A stretch of DNA of 64,000 nucleotides from Mesorhizobium sp. DCY119 (GCF_003590645.1 NZ_CP031834.1:4588501-4652500); one strand, 5' to 3'. Shown: positions 30,049 through 39,956, numbered from the stretch's first letter. Notes: generated by a model not told the origin, from the letters alone. Translations and numbers: made by a program.

Positions 30049-31029
30049 TCAGGCAGCGCTGCCGGGATGTTCGTCGGCCCGGAAATGGCTGGGCGGCGAG
30101 CCGATCACGCGCTTGAAGGCGCGGCTGAAGGCGGCTTCCGATTCATAGCCCAAACGCGAGGCAACCACCGAGATCTTGAGCCGGTCGCTCATCAGCCACT
30201 GCCGTGCCTGATGCATCCTGACCTGCGTGACATATTTCAGCGGCGTTTCGCCAACGATCGTGGCGAAGCGTTCGGCAAAGCCCGAGCGCGAGGCGCCCAT
30301 CATCTTCGCCAGCGCTTCCACAGTCCATTCGCGGTTCGGCTCCAGATGGATCGCCGCCAGCACGCGGCCGATGTCCCTGTCCCGCACCGCTGCGATCCAG
30401 CCGCTGGTTGCGCCGCAGCCACGCTCGACCCATGAGCGGATGATGGTGGCGGCAAGCACATCCGCCAGCCGCGCCAGAATGCCGCCCGAGCCGACGCGCT
30501 CCATGGTCACCTCGCGCGCCATCGCCTCCAGCAGATGCGGGATCGCGGGGTCATACGCTTCCAGCCCATGGGTGAGCATCACATCCGGCATCATGCCGAG
30601 CAGCGGATGCAGCCTGTCCAGATTGAAATACATGCTGCCGCTGAACAGCAGCGTGCCCGGCTGGCAGCCTTCCCGGACATCGCCGTCGTCCGACATGCAG
30701 TAGACGTCCTTGCAAAGCTCGGCGACCGTATAGCCGGTGATCGGCGAGGTCTTGACGCCGGGTTCGCTCGCCAGCACATGCACGTCGCCGCGCGGCAGCA
30801 GCACGGCGTCACCCGCATTGAGCTGCACCCATTCGCCGCAAGGACGCAGAAGCCAGCAACCCTTCCGGCCGATGAAATGGAAGCGCGCGGCCTCCTGCGC
30901 CGGGAATTCGACGCCCCAGGGCTCCTGCATTTCGGAGCGGCCATATTCGACACCATCGAGGCGAAGGCCGCGCAAAATGTCGGTGAGCGGATCGCCTGTA
31001 ATCGGAAGTTTGGACGAATGGTCAAGCAT
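30049..31029 (-). CDS. AraC-family transcriptional regulator (cupin_6 N-terminal domain)
   Basis: A 326-residue regulator. The N-terminal half is the AraC cupin_6 sensor (EYGRSEMQEPWGVEF, FHFIGRKGCWLL, AGDAVLLPRGDVHVL), and the C-terminal double helix-turn-helix is at about 225-320 (EWTVEALAKMMGASRSGFAE and ISVVASRLGYESEAAFSRAF). It is divergent from an MFS exporter gene, with an inverted repeat in the 73-base gap, so it most likely controls that exporter. Inducer unknown. The upstream extension of the frame is antisense to the MFS gene and is not used. Confidence 0.93.
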   Translation of the reverse strand: MLDHSSKLPITGDPLTDILRGLRLDGVEYGRSEMQEPWGVEFPAQEAARFHFIGRKGCWLLRPCGEWVQLNAGDAVLLPRGDVHVLASEPGVKTSPITGYTVAELCKDVYCMSDDGDVREGCQPGTLLFSGSMYFNLDRLHPLLGMMPDVMLTHGLEAYDPAIPHLLEAMAREVTMERVGSGGILARLADVLAATIIRSWVERGCGATSGWIAAVRDRDIGRVLAAIHLEPNREWTVEALAKMMGASRSGFAERFATIVGETPLKYVTQVRMHQARQWLMSDRLKISVVASRLGYESEAAFSRAFKRVIGSPPSHFRADEHPGSAA

Positions 31030-31044
31030 GATGGCGTTTCTAGC

Positions 31045-31101
31045 ATGGAAACTCCAGAGAGTCACCACCATGTTGCACTGCATCCAAACTGGAGATTCCA
31101 T
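31045..31101. promoter_or_regulatory. inverted-repeat operator between the AraC-type regulator and MFS genes
   Basis: ATGGAAACTCCAG (31045-31057) and CTGGAGATTCCAT (31089-31101) are inverse copies with 12 of 13 positions matching, 31 bases apart. One arm lies next to each gene start. This is the expected place for the regulator to bind and possibly loop. Confidence 0.6.
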
Positions 31102-31102
31102 C

Positions 31103-32326
31103 ATGACCGAACCGGCGACAGGCGTCATGGACGCCATTCCGCTCGACCTCGAAAAACCCGACGAACGATCCGACGCGGCTTGGGGGGCGGTCTTTTCACT
31201 TGCACTCGGCACTTTCGGGCTGGTGACGGCGGAGTTCCTGCCCGCCAGCCTGCTGACGCCTATCGCCCATGATCTCGGCATCACCGAGGGTGCAGCCGGA
31301 CAGGCCGTCACCGCCACTGCCATCATCGGCGCGATATCGGCACCCACCATGGCCATCATAACGAAGCGCGTCGATCGACGGATCGTCATGTGGGGGCTGA
31401 CGCTGCTGCTGATCCTGTCGAATGTGCTGGCGGCCGTCGCATGGTCGCTGCCCGTTCTGCTCGTGGCGCGCGTCGTGCTCGGCATAGCGCTCGGCGGTTT
31501 CTGGTCGATGTCGGCGGCGCTGACGATGCGGCTTGTTCCGAGCCATCTCCTGCCGCGTGCCATGTCGATCATCCTGACCGGCGTCTCCGCCGCCACCGTT
31601 TCCGCGGCTCCCATCGGTGCCTATGTTGGCGACATCTGGGGCTGGCGCACCGCGTTCATGATTGCCGCCGTCGTCGCCGCGCTGACGCTTTTGGTGCAGC
31701 TCGTCACCATTCCGCGGCTGCCTCCGGTCGGCGTGGCGAGCTTCCGCAGCCTGCTGGATGTCGCGCGCAGGCCGATGATCAGGATCGCGCTGCTGGTCGT
31801 CGTGCTGGTCGCCTCCGGCCATTTCGCCGGCTTCACCTATGTCCGCGCCTTCCTCGAAAAGGTTCCGGCGCTCGATATCGAGACGATCTCGCTGGTGCTG
31901 CTCGCCTTCGGCATCGGCGGCTTCTTCGGCAACATAGCCGGCGGCTTCCTCGCCGAGCGCAGCCTCAAGGCGGCGGTGGCGCTGGCGCCACTGCTGATTG
32001 CGATAGCCGCCATCTCGCTGCTGGTACTGGGAACGTCGACTGTCGCATCGGCAATCGCGGTCACGCTCTGGGGCTTTGCCTTCGGCGCGGTTCCCGTCGG
32101 ATTGCAGACCTGGCTGGTGCGGGCGGCGCCCGATCAGGCCGAAAGCGCCGGCGGGCTGATGGTCGCGACCTTCCAGGTGGCGATTGCGGCAGGCGCGATC
32201 TTCGGCGGCCTGCTGGTGGACAATGCCGGTGTGGCCAGCGCCTTCGCCTATAGCGGGGCAGCCACGCTGCTGGCGGCCGTAACGGTGTTCCTGCTTGGCC
32301 CGAAGCGGGAAACCGGGACTGCCTGA
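31103..32326 (+). CDS. MFS transporter, DHA1 drug/purine efflux type
   Basis: A 407-residue 12-helix major facilitator. Signatures: GLVTAEFLPASLLTPIAHDL (helix 1, AraJ/NepI/YdhP-like), ARVVLGIALGGFWSMSAALT, and GWRTAFMIAAVVAALT. The family exports purine ribonucleosides, sugars or drugs by proton antiport. GGAG lies eight bases before the ATG at 31103. Divergence from the AraC-type regulator suggests inducible efflux. A NepI-like nucleoside role would fit the neighbourhood but is inference. Confidence 0.88.
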   Translation: MTEPATGVMDAIPLDLEKPDERSDAAWGAVFSLALGTFGLVTAEFLPASLLTPIAHDLGITEGAAGQAVTATAIIGAISAPTMAIITKRVDRRIVMWGLTLLLILSNVLAAVAWSLPVLLVARVVLGIALGGFWSMSAALTMRLVPSHLLPRAMSIILTGVSAATVSAAPIGAYVGDIWGWRTAFMIAAVVAALTLLVQLVTIPRLPPVGVASFRSLLDVARRPMIRIALLVVVLVASGHFAGFTYVRAFLEKVPALDIETISLVLLAFGIGGFFGNIAGGFLAERSLKAAVALAPLLIAIAAISLLVLGTSTVASAIAVTLWGFAFGAVPVGLQTWLVRAAPDQAESAGGLMVATFQVAIAAGAIFGGLLVDNAGVASAFAYSGAATLLAAVTVFLLGPKRETGTA

Positions 32327-32374
32327 CGATCCTCGATCGTTTCAGGTACTGATGGAAACAGCCCCCCACCCTTA

Positions 32375-32400
32375 CCCACTCCCCGCACGCGGGGAGTGGG
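32375..32400. terminator. hairpin between the MFS and deoA genes
   Basis: CCCACTCCCC and GGGGAGTGGG are perfect 10-base arms around GCACGC, lying between two convergent genes. Likely a two-way terminator; arm sequence resembles the repeat at 33822-33989. Confidence 0.55.
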
Positions 32401-32496
32401 GTCGTCAACGTTGCGGACAGCCTCCTTCTCCCTGTCCTTCACGGCGAGAAGGTCGCGGCAGCAGGATGAGGGGCGATTCTACCTCAGCTGGAAAGG

Positions 32497-33816
<1,320 letters not shown>

Positions 33817-33821
33817 CAGCT

Positions 33822-33989
33822 TTTCCCTCCCCCTTGAGGGGAGGGTGGCCGCGAAGCGGTCGGGTGGGGTCGTTGCGGAAGTGCGCGACGCCAATTGAAG
33901 CCCGCCAGCTTACAAGTAGGTAGCGATCGGCCGCTATGACCCCACCCACCTCGCTGCGCTCGGCACCCTCCCCTCAAGGGGGAGGGAAA
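33822..33989. repeat. 168-bp MITE-like element with about 49-bp inverted arms
   Basis: Left arm 33822-33871 and right arm 33938-33989 are near-perfect inverse copies, from TTTCCCTCCCCCTTGAGGGG inwards to GGTGGGGTC, around an AT-richer 66-base centre. Each arm also folds on itself (CCCTC...GAGGG). No ORF inside. It separates deoA from the purine phosphorylase gene. Such flagged palindromes occur near CDS ends in Mesorhizobium genomes. Confidence 0.75.
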
Positions 33990-33999
33990 GGTCGCCGCA

Positions 34000-34806
34000 C
34001 TACCCATCCACCAACCCCTCCCGGAACATGGTCTTCAGCACCGTGGCCAGGCGACCGCCACCGATGGGCGCCATGTCCTTGGTTTCCTCATGCGAAAGCT
34101 CGGCGCCTGTCATGCCGGCGGCGAGATTGGTGATGACCGAGCAGGCAGCGACCTTGAGGCCGCAGAACCGCGCCAGTATGACCTCGGGCACGGTCGACAT
34201 GCCGACGGCATTCGCGCCCATCAGCCGTGCCATGCGGATTTCGGCCGGCGTCTCGAAACTTGGGCCGGAGAACCACATATAGACACCCTTGTGGAGGGCA
34301 GTGTCGGAGACCTCCGCCGCCTTCTCGAAGGCGGCGCGCAGGCCGGCATCATAGGCTTCCGTCAGGCCGACAAAACGGCGGTCGCTCGGCTCCCCGAACA
34401 GCGGGTTCGAGCCGGAAAAATTGATGTGATCCTCAATCAGCATGATCGAGCCGGGCAGCATGTCGGGGTCGACGGAGCCGGCGGCGTTGGTGAGGATCAG
34501 CTTCTCGATGCCGATGCCCGCCAGCACCTCGATGACCGGGCGCATGGCGGCGGCATTGCCATGCTCGTAATAATGCGCGCGGCCGGCCAGCATCAGCACC
34601 GGCTCGCCGGCGAAATTGCCGGCCACCACCTCGCCGGCATGGCCGGTGACGCCGCTGGCCGGGAAGCCCGGCAGCTCGGCGTAGGAAATGCGCACCGCGT
34701 TTTCGACCTCGTTGACCAGCCCGCCGAGACCGGAACCGAGCACCATCGCAACCTTGGGCACCAGTCCGCCAAGCCGCTCCACCAGAAGATCGATCGTCTG
34801 CATCAT
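34000..34806 (-). CDS. punA: purine nucleoside phosphorylase (PNP/MTAP family, trimeric type)
   Basis: A 268-residue phosphorylase splitting inosine, guanosine or xanthosine. Motifs: MVLGSGLGGLVNEVE, LAGRAHYYEHG, LTNAAGSVDPDMLPGS, GVYMWFSGPSFETPAEIRM and VGMSTVPEVILAR. It is the homotrimeric class; xanthosine-active XapA is the closest alternative. The ATG at 34806 overlaps the cdd stop by four bases (ATGA). It takes inosine made by adenosine deaminase. Confidence 0.93.
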   Translation of the reverse strand: MMQTIDLLVERLGGLVPKVAMVLGSGLGGLVNEVENAVRISYAELPGFPASGVTGHAGEVVAGNFAGEPVLMLAGRAHYYEHGNAAAMRPVIEVLAGIGIEKLILTNAAGSVDPDMLPGSIMLIEDHINFSGSNPLFGEPSDRRFVGLTEAYDAGLRAAFEKAAEVSDTALHKGVYMWFSGPSFETPAEIRMARLMGANAVGMSTVPEVILARFCGLKVAACSVITNLAAGMTGAELSHEETKDMAPIGGGRLATVLKTMFREGLVDG

Positions 34807-35195
34807 CTGAGAATTCCGCCTTCGAAGCCGTAGGGCAGCATCTGGCCCATCGTTACCGTCTCGACCACGCCGGTCTGGTCGCAGAGGAAAAGTTTCGTGT
34901 TGGCGTCGGCGAATTCGGCGAGCCGCTGGCGGCAGCCGCCGCAAGGTGTGATGCGGTCCATGCGCTCGGCTACGACCGCGATCTCGGTGATCTTGCCACC
35001 GCCGCCCATGATGTAGTGGCCGAGCGCGGTCGTCTCCGCGCACCAGCCTTCGGGGTAGGATGCGACCTCGATGTTGCAGCCGGAAAAAACGCGACCATCT
35101 TCGGTGCGAAGGGCGGCACCCACCGGGAATTTCGAATAGGGCGCATGGCATTTCGCCATGGCCTCGCGCGCGGCGAGGAAAAGGTCATGCGACAT
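34803..35195 (-). CDS. cdd: cytidine deaminase
   Basis: A 130-residue homotetrameric-type cytidine/deoxycytidine deaminase. Zinc site residues: C and E in GWCAETTALGHY, and the two cysteines in ITPCGGCRQRLAEF. GAALRTEDGRVFSGCNIE is the substrate-binding stretch. It sits seven bases after the second permease gene and overlaps punA, firmly in the nucleoside operon. Confidence 0.95.
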   Translation of the reverse strand: MSHDLFLAAREAMAKCHAPYSKFPVGAALRTEDGRVFSGCNIEVASYPEGWCAETTALGHYIMGGGGKITEIAVVAERMDRITPCGGCRQRLAEFADANTKLFLCDQTGVVETVTMGQMLPYGFEGGILR

Positions 35196-35201
35196 AAGAG
35201 G

Positions 35202-36164
35202 CTATCTTTCCTTCACATAGGGCACGCCGCCGGCGCGGGGCGGGATCGCCTTGCCGATGAAGCCGGCGAGCAGGATGACGGTGAGGATGTAGGGCAGCGC
35301 CTGCATGAGCTGCACCGGCACCTTGCCGATCATCGGCCATGCCATGCCCTGGAAGCGGATGGAGGCTGCCTCGAGGAAGCCGAACAGCAGGCAGGCAAAC
35401 ATCGCCGGCACCGGCTTCCATTTGGCGAAGATGAGGGCCGCAAGCGCAATGAAGCCCTTGCCGGCGGTCATGTCCTTCACGAAGCCGGCATTCTGCGCCA
35501 CCGACAGGTAAGCGCCGGCAATGCCCGTCAGGATGCCGGTGCAGATCACGGCGCGGTAGCGCAGCCAGGCGACCGAAATGCCGGCGGTGTCGACCGCTGC
35601 CGGGTTTTCGCCGACAGCGCGCAGCCGCAGCCCGAAGCGCGTGCGAAACAGCACCCACCAGGTGAACGGCACCATCAGGAAGGCGACATAGACCAGCAGC
35701 GAATGGCCCGAAAGAATGTCGGAATAGATCGTGCCGAGGATCGGCACGTCCTTCACCGCTTCGGCACCCGGCAAAGTGATCGCCTCGAAGCGGCCACCGC
35801 CGCTCAGCGACGGCGTGCGCCCGCCCTGCTTGAACCACGCCTGCCCGAGAATGATGGTGGAACCGGCGGCGATGAAGTTGATCGCCACGCCCGAAACGAT
35901 CTGGTTGCCGCGATGGGTGATCGAGGCAAAGCCGTGGACCAGCGCGAAGCAGACGGCGGTTAGGATCGCCGCACCCAAGCCGACCCAGGCCGAGCCGGTG
36001 ACGGCAGCGGCAGACGCGCCGGCGAAGGCGCCGGCCAGCATCTTGCCCTCAAGGCCGATGTCGAAAATGCCTGCCCGTTCCGAATAGAGGCCGGCAAGGC
36101 AGGCGAGCAGGAGCGGCACCGAAACGCGGATGGTCGCATCGATGAGCTGAACGAGCACATCCAT
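35202..36164 (-). CDS. nucleoside ABC transporter permease (second subunit)
   Basis: A 320-residue inner-membrane permease of the BMP/NupC-type nucleoside family, with about nine hydrophobic segments. PLLLACLAGLYSERAGIFDI followed by GLEGKMLAGAFAGAS near the start, then RAVGENPAAVDTAGISV, are the family signatures. Start at 36164 (MDVLVQLIDATI). One base separates it from the preceding permease gene; the two form the heterodimeric channel. Confidence 0.93.
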   Translation of the reverse strand: MDVLVQLIDATIRVSVPLLLACLAGLYSERAGIFDIGLEGKMLAGAFAGASAAAVTGSAWVGLGAAILTAVCFALVHGFASITHRGNQIVSGVAINFIAAGSTIILGQAWFKQGGRTPSLSGGGRFEAITLPGAEAVKDVPILGTIYSDILSGHSLLVYVAFLMVPFTWWVLFRTRFGLRLRAVGENPAAVDTAGISVAWLRYRAVICTGILTGIAGAYLSVAQNAGFVKDMTAGKGFIALAALIFAKWKPVPAMFACLLFGFLEAASIRFQGMAWPMIGKVPVQLMQALPYILTVILLAGFIGKAIPPRAGGVPYVKER

Positions 36165-36165
36165 C

Positions 36166-37305
36166 TCAGACACCCTCCCCTTTCGCCGCCGTAACGCCGA
36201 CCGAGCGCGGGCTGATGCTGGCAAACAACGTCTGGATGGCCGGGCGGAACATGTGCTCCAGCGCGCCGGCAAACAGGATGACCAGACCCTGGATGATGAC
36301 GATCATGTCGCGCGAGATGGCGGGCATCTCGAAGGCGAGTTCGGCGCCGCCCTGATAAAGCACGCCGAACAGGATCGCCGCCGGCACGATGCCGGCCGGG
36401 TGCGAGCGGCCCATCAGGGCGACCGCAATGCCGACGAAGCCGGCGCCGGTGACGAAATCGAGCTGGACGCGGTGCTGGTCGCCCATGATCGGGTTCAGCG
36501 CCATCATGCCGGCCAGCGCGCCCGAGATCATCATGGTGATGATGATGATGCGCGTCTCCGAAATGCCGGCATAGCGCGCAGCCTTGGGGCTGAAACCCAT
36601 GGTGCGGATCTCATATCCGAGCTTGGTGCGCCAGATCAGCACCCAGACCAGGAAGGCCATGACCAGCGCCAGCAGGAAGGAAATGTTGAGCGGCGCGGAG
36701 CGCACGGAAAGCCCGAACATCTCCAGCAGCCAGCCCATCTTGGGCAGCTGCGCGCCGGGCAGGAAATCGCGCGTCTGCGGCGCCATCGAACCGGCCGGCT
36801 TCAGCACGTCGACCAGCAGATAGACCATGACGCTGGCGGCAATGAAGTTGAACATGATGGTGGTGATGACGATGTGCGAGCCGCGCCTGGCCTGCAGATA
36901 GGCCGGGATCAGCGCCCACAGCGCGCCGAGGGCTGCCGAACCCAGGATCGCCAGCGGAAAGGTCAGCCACCACGGCATGAACCCGTCGAAGGCAAGGCAG
37001 ACCAGCGCCACGCCGAGCCCGCCAATATAGGCCTGCCCTTCGCCGCCGATGTTGAACAGGCCGCAATGGAAGGCGACCGCCACCGCTAGGCCGGTGAAGA
37101 TGAAGTTGGTGGCGTAGAACAGCGTGTAGGCGATGTTCTGCCCGCTGCCGAACGCGCCATCGACCAGAACGGCTGCCGCATGCAGCGGATTTTCCCCGAC
37201 CAGCAGGACGACGAGCCCGGCGACAATGAAGGCCACGATCAGATTGATGACCGGTATCAGCCCGTAATCGGCCCAGCCGGGAAGCTTCGTGTAGGGCGTG
37301 CTCAT
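36166..37305 (-). CDS. nucleoside ABC transporter permease (first subunit)
   Basis: A 379-residue inner-membrane permease with about ten hydrophobic segments. ATNFIFTGLAVAVAFHCGLF and NIGGEGQAYIGGLGVA match the first permease of the YufP/NupB group, with the EIRTMGFSPKAARYAGIS loop that contacts the ATPase. The ATG at 37305 overlaps the GIY-YIG gene stop by four bases; in the usual operon it would overlap the ATPase gene instead. Confidence 0.93.
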   Translation of the reverse strand: MSTPYTKLPGWADYGLIPVINLIVAFIVAGLVVLLVGENPLHAAAVLVDGAFGSGQNIAYTLFYATNFIFTGLAVAVAFHCGLFNIGGEGQAYIGGLGVALVCLAFDGFMPWWLTFPLAILGSAALGALWALIPAYLQARRGSHIVITTIMFNFIAASVMVYLLVDVLKPAGSMAPQTRDFLPGAQLPKMGWLLEMFGLSVRSAPLNISFLLALVMAFLVWVLIWRTKLGYEIRTMGFSPKAARYAGISETRIIIITMMISGALAGMMALNPIMGDQHRVQLDFVTGAGFVGIAVALMGRSHPAGIVPAAILFGVLYQGGAELAFEMPAISRDMIVIIQGLVILFAGALEHMFRPAIQTLFASISPRSVGVTAAKGEGV

Positions 37306-38230
37306 TGGGCGGCCTGCAATTCGTCCTGATAGGCTTTCAAGGTCTTGTTCATATTAGCCAACACCCATGAAGTTCGACCGTTTGCGTTTCGACCATAAAT
37401 TACTGCGGCCGCGGCACTCGGGCTCGAAAACAATGTATCCTTTGTGAATCGCAAAAACTGACCATTTTCCTCTGGAACGAGAGTTCCTTCCCGTTCCAAT
37501 CTTTCTCGTAAAGGTTGGTACTGATTCATCGCGTAGTCTGGATAGCGATCGGCCAATGAGTCTTTGAGAACTAAAATCTCACCCTCGCGCTCAACCGCAT
37601 CAGCGATTAGACCTTTTCGGCTCGACCGAAGCTTCAAGGGAACCAAAGTAATTTCAGACTCCGTCTCTCGAACTGTCTCTTTTCCCAGATGAATCGGACG
37701 CACAAATTTATCTTTTAGAACATCGTATCCAAGAACAGGAAGTATTATCCTAACTTGCTCGATAAAATACTCCATATCAGCAATGTCGGATTCAGGAAGT
37801 ATACCAAGAGCCGGCTCAATAGAATTTAAAACATCCGCTCTATCAGATTCTTTTGCTATGATTGAAAATCTATTTTCTAGATATCTTGCGTGCGCTTTAG
37901 TAAGATTTAGATCTTTGCTTGTTATCAGGCAAAATTTCTCAAAGTCCTTCTCATCGGATCTAACGTGTTGAGAAATTCTCCTCCCAACATTATCGCTTTC
38001 GCCGATATAGACAGGTCGCCTTCCACCTAACTCCGCCAACTCCCCGAACAAGAAATATACGCCCGTCTTCTGCGTTTCTGATCGTGTCAAAATATCAGAG
38101 AGTTTTGATCTGGGCGCCACGAGCGCATGCCCGGTCCAATTCACAACTTCTGCCGTGATGATACCGCTAGGGTTTCCATCAACGAGAAATAGGCGAACTG
38201 ATCTGCCTATCGAACTCACTCGGCGGCCTC
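37301..38230 (-). repeat. 16-bp imperfect direct repeats bounding the GIY-YIG gene
   Basis: Minus-strand GAGGCCGCCGAGTGAG (38215-38230, end of the ATPase gene) and CAGGCCGCCCAATGAG (37301-37316, end of the GIY-YIG gene) match at 13 of 16 bases, 914 bases apart. Both encode an Ala-Ala-acid/Gln-stop end and carry the TGAG of the overlap. This is the footprint expected of an insertion into the original ATPase/permease junction. Confidence 0.6.
37302..38219 (-). CDS. GIY-YIG nuclease-domain protein with DUF4357-like C-terminus
   Basis: A 305-residue protein, GTG start. The GIY-YIG core lies at about 52-120: GVYFLF at 53, VYIGES at 70, Arg in NVGRRISQH (80/81) and the metal-binding Glu in ARYLENRF (115), all the catalytic positions of this nuclease family. 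A middle region of unknown kind precedes a DUF4357-like tail (FTKDTLFSSPSAAAAVIYGR). Base use is unlike its neighbours: two 60-base lines I counted have 23 G+C each (38%) against 39 (65%) in a line of the ATPase gene. It overlaps both flanking transporter genes by four bases. Target and role unknown; defence or selfish homing-like function are possibilities. Confidence 0.88.
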   Translation of the reverse strand: MSSIGRSVRLFLVDGNPSGIITAEVVNWTGHALVAPRSKLSDILTRSETQKTGVYFLFGELAELGGRRPVYIGESDNVGRRISQHVRSDEKDFEKFCLITSKDLNLTKAHARYLENRFSIIAKESDRADVLNSIEPALGILPESDIADMEYFIEQVRIILPVLGYDVLKDKFVRPIHLGKETVRETESEITLVPLKLRSSRKGLIADAVEREGEILVLKDSLADRYPDYAMNQYQPLRERLEREGTLVPEENGQFLRFTKDTLFSSPSAAAAVIYGRNANGRTSWVLANMNKTLKAYQDELQAAQ

Positions 38231-39748
38231 CTTGCGCTCGACGCCGGCCATCAGCAGGCCGAGTTCGCCCTCGGTCGCATCCGACCCGCGTTCGCCGACG
38301 ACGCGGCCGTCGAACATCACCAATATGCGGTCGGACAGCGAGCGGATCTCGTCGAGTTCGACGGACACCAGCAGCACCGCCTTGCCCTGGTCGCGCATGG
38401 CGATGAGGCGCTTGTGGATGAATTCGATGGCGCCGACATCGACGCCGCGCGTTGGCTGGCCGACGATCAGCACGCCGGGATCCTGCTCCATCTCGCGGGC
38501 CAGCACGATCTTCTGCTGGTTGCCGCCGGAGAAATTTGCGGTCTTCAGGCGGCAGTCGCCCGGCCTGATATCGTATTTCTCGATCTTGTCTTTGGCATCG
38601 TTGCGGATGGCATCGATGTTGAGCAGCGGCCCTTTCAGATATTTCGGGTCGTCGTGATAGCCGAGGATCGAATTCTCGTTTTCCTCGAAGGCCAACACGA
38701 GGCCGACATGATGGCGGTCTTCCGGCACATGGGCCAAGCCCCGGTCGCGCAGCTCACCTGGATCGGCAATGCCGGTCACATCTATGGGCTTGCCGTCGAG
38801 CATGACGCTGCCGGAAACGGCGCGGCGGATGCCGGAGATCGCCTCGATCAGTTCCGACTGGCCGTTGCCGGCGACGCCGGCGATGCCGACGATCTCGCCG
38901 CCGCGAATGTCGAAGGAGACGTCCTCGACCATAGTGACGCCGCGCGAATCCCTGACTGTCAGGTTCCGGACGGAGAGCTTTACCGCGCCGGGCTTGGCCT
39001 CACCCTTTTCGACGCGCAGCAGCACGCGGCGGCCGACCATCAGCTCGGCCAGCTCACCGACCGTGGTCTTCGCCGTCTCACGGGTGGCGACCATCGTGCC
39101 CTGGCGCATGACGGAGACGGTGTCGGTAATCGCCATGATCTCGCGCAGCTTGTGCGTGATCAGCACGATCGTCTTGCCCTGCTCCTTCAACTGCTTGAGG
39201 ATGCGGAACAGGTGGTCGGCCTCGGGCGGCGTCAGCACGCCGGTCGGCTCGTCGAGGATCAGGATTTCGGCGCCGCGATAGAGCGCTTTGAGGATTTCGA
39301 CGCGCTGCTGCAGGCCGACGGGCAGTTCCTCGATCACCGCGTCGGGATCGACTTCCAGCCCGTATTCGCGCTCCAGCCGCTGCAGTTCGGAGCGCGCCTT
39401 GGCGATGCTCTTCTTGAGCAGCGCCTCGCTCTCGGCGCCGAGAATGACGTTTTCCAGCACGGTGAAATTTTCGACAAGCATGAAATGCTGATGCACCATG
39501 CCGATGCCCACCGCGATGGCGTCATTGGGCGTCTTGATGGTGATCGGCTTGCCGCCAACGCGGATTTCGCCGCTGTCAGCCTGGTAGAAGCCATAGAGGA
39601 TCGACATCAGCGTCGACTTGCCGGCACCGTTCTCGCCGATGATGCCGTGGATCGTGCCCGGCGCGATTTCGAGATTGATATCGCGATTGGCGCGGACCGC
39701 GCCAAAGCTCTTGTTGATGCCGATAAGCTCGATTGCAGCTTCCGCCAT
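38216..39748 (-). CDS. nucleoside ABC transporter ATPase (two nucleotide-binding domains)
   Basis: A 510-residue double ATPase of the sugar/nucleoside (YufO/NupA, RbsA-like) group. First domain: Walker A GENGAGKSTLM, signature LPVGLQQRVEILKAL, Walker B LILDEPTGVL. Second domain: a degenerate Walker A (GVAGNGQSELIEAI) and signature FSGGNQQKIVLARE, with VGQPTRGVDVG in place of the usual Walker B; this asymmetry is normal for the group. First gene of the operon running through the permeases, cdd, punA and deoA. Its stop overlaps the GTG of the GIY-YIG gene. Confidence 0.94.
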   Translation of the reverse strand: MAEAAIELIGINKSFGAVRANRDINLEIAPGTIHGIIGENGAGKSTLMSILYGFYQADSGEIRVGGKPITIKTPNDAIAVGIGMVHQHFMLVENFTVLENVILGAESEALLKKSIAKARSELQRLEREYGLEVDPDAVIEELPVGLQQRVEILKALYRGAEILILDEPTGVLTPPEADHLFRILKQLKEQGKTIVLITHKLREIMAITDTVSVMRQGTMVATRETAKTTVGELAELMVGRRVLLRVEKGEAKPGAVKLSVRNLTVRDSRGVTMVEDVSFDIRGGEIVGIAGVAGNGQSELIEAISGIRRAVSGSVMLDGKPIDVTGIADPGELRDRGLAHVPEDRHHVGLVLAFEENENSILGYHDDPKYLKGPLLNIDAIRNDAKDKIEKYDIRPGDCRLKTANFSGGNQQKIVLAREMEQDPGVLIVGQPTRGVDVGAIEFIHKRLIAMRDQGKAVLLVSVELDEIRSLSDRILVMFDGRVVGERGSDATEGELGLLMAGVERKEAAE

Positions 39749-39897
39749 GCGACCTGTCCACCTCTCGTTCTTCTTTTTATCGTTTGGTCAAAGAGCTAGC
39801 ATGCCGCCTTTCCCCTGCCAATCGGCAAGCGGCTTGCCTACACTCTCGACAAATCGCCATGCGCTTGTCAATTTCCAAGGTGAAGCCACGCGTGATA

Positions 39898-39912
39898 TCG
39901 ACAGTTTGTCGA
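39898..39912. promoter_or_regulatory. palindromic operator candidate upstream of the nucleoside ABC operon
   Basis: TCGACA-GTT-TGTCGA is a perfect 15-base palindrome 150 bases before the ATPase ATG and 45 before slyX. A further TCGACA half-site (39846-39851) and a minus-strand TTGACA lie between it and the ATPase gene. Suits a dimeric repressor of nucleoside uptake, but no regulator gene is adjacent. Confidence 0.4.
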
Positions 39913-39956
39913 GCACGCCGCGGCGGGCTCCCCAAGGTAAAGCAAGGATTTTCGAC

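Noticed and set aside
31030-31614. 195-codon N-terminal extension of the AraC-type regulator
   Set aside because: It is antisense to the MFS gene and crosses the operator and promoter region; the cupin domain starts normally at 31029.
37302-38219. GIY-YIG gene as UvrC or a homing endonuclease inside an intron
   Set aside because: No UvrC helix-hairpin-helix or UVR domains, and no intron or intein split of a neighbour: both flanking transporter genes are complete.
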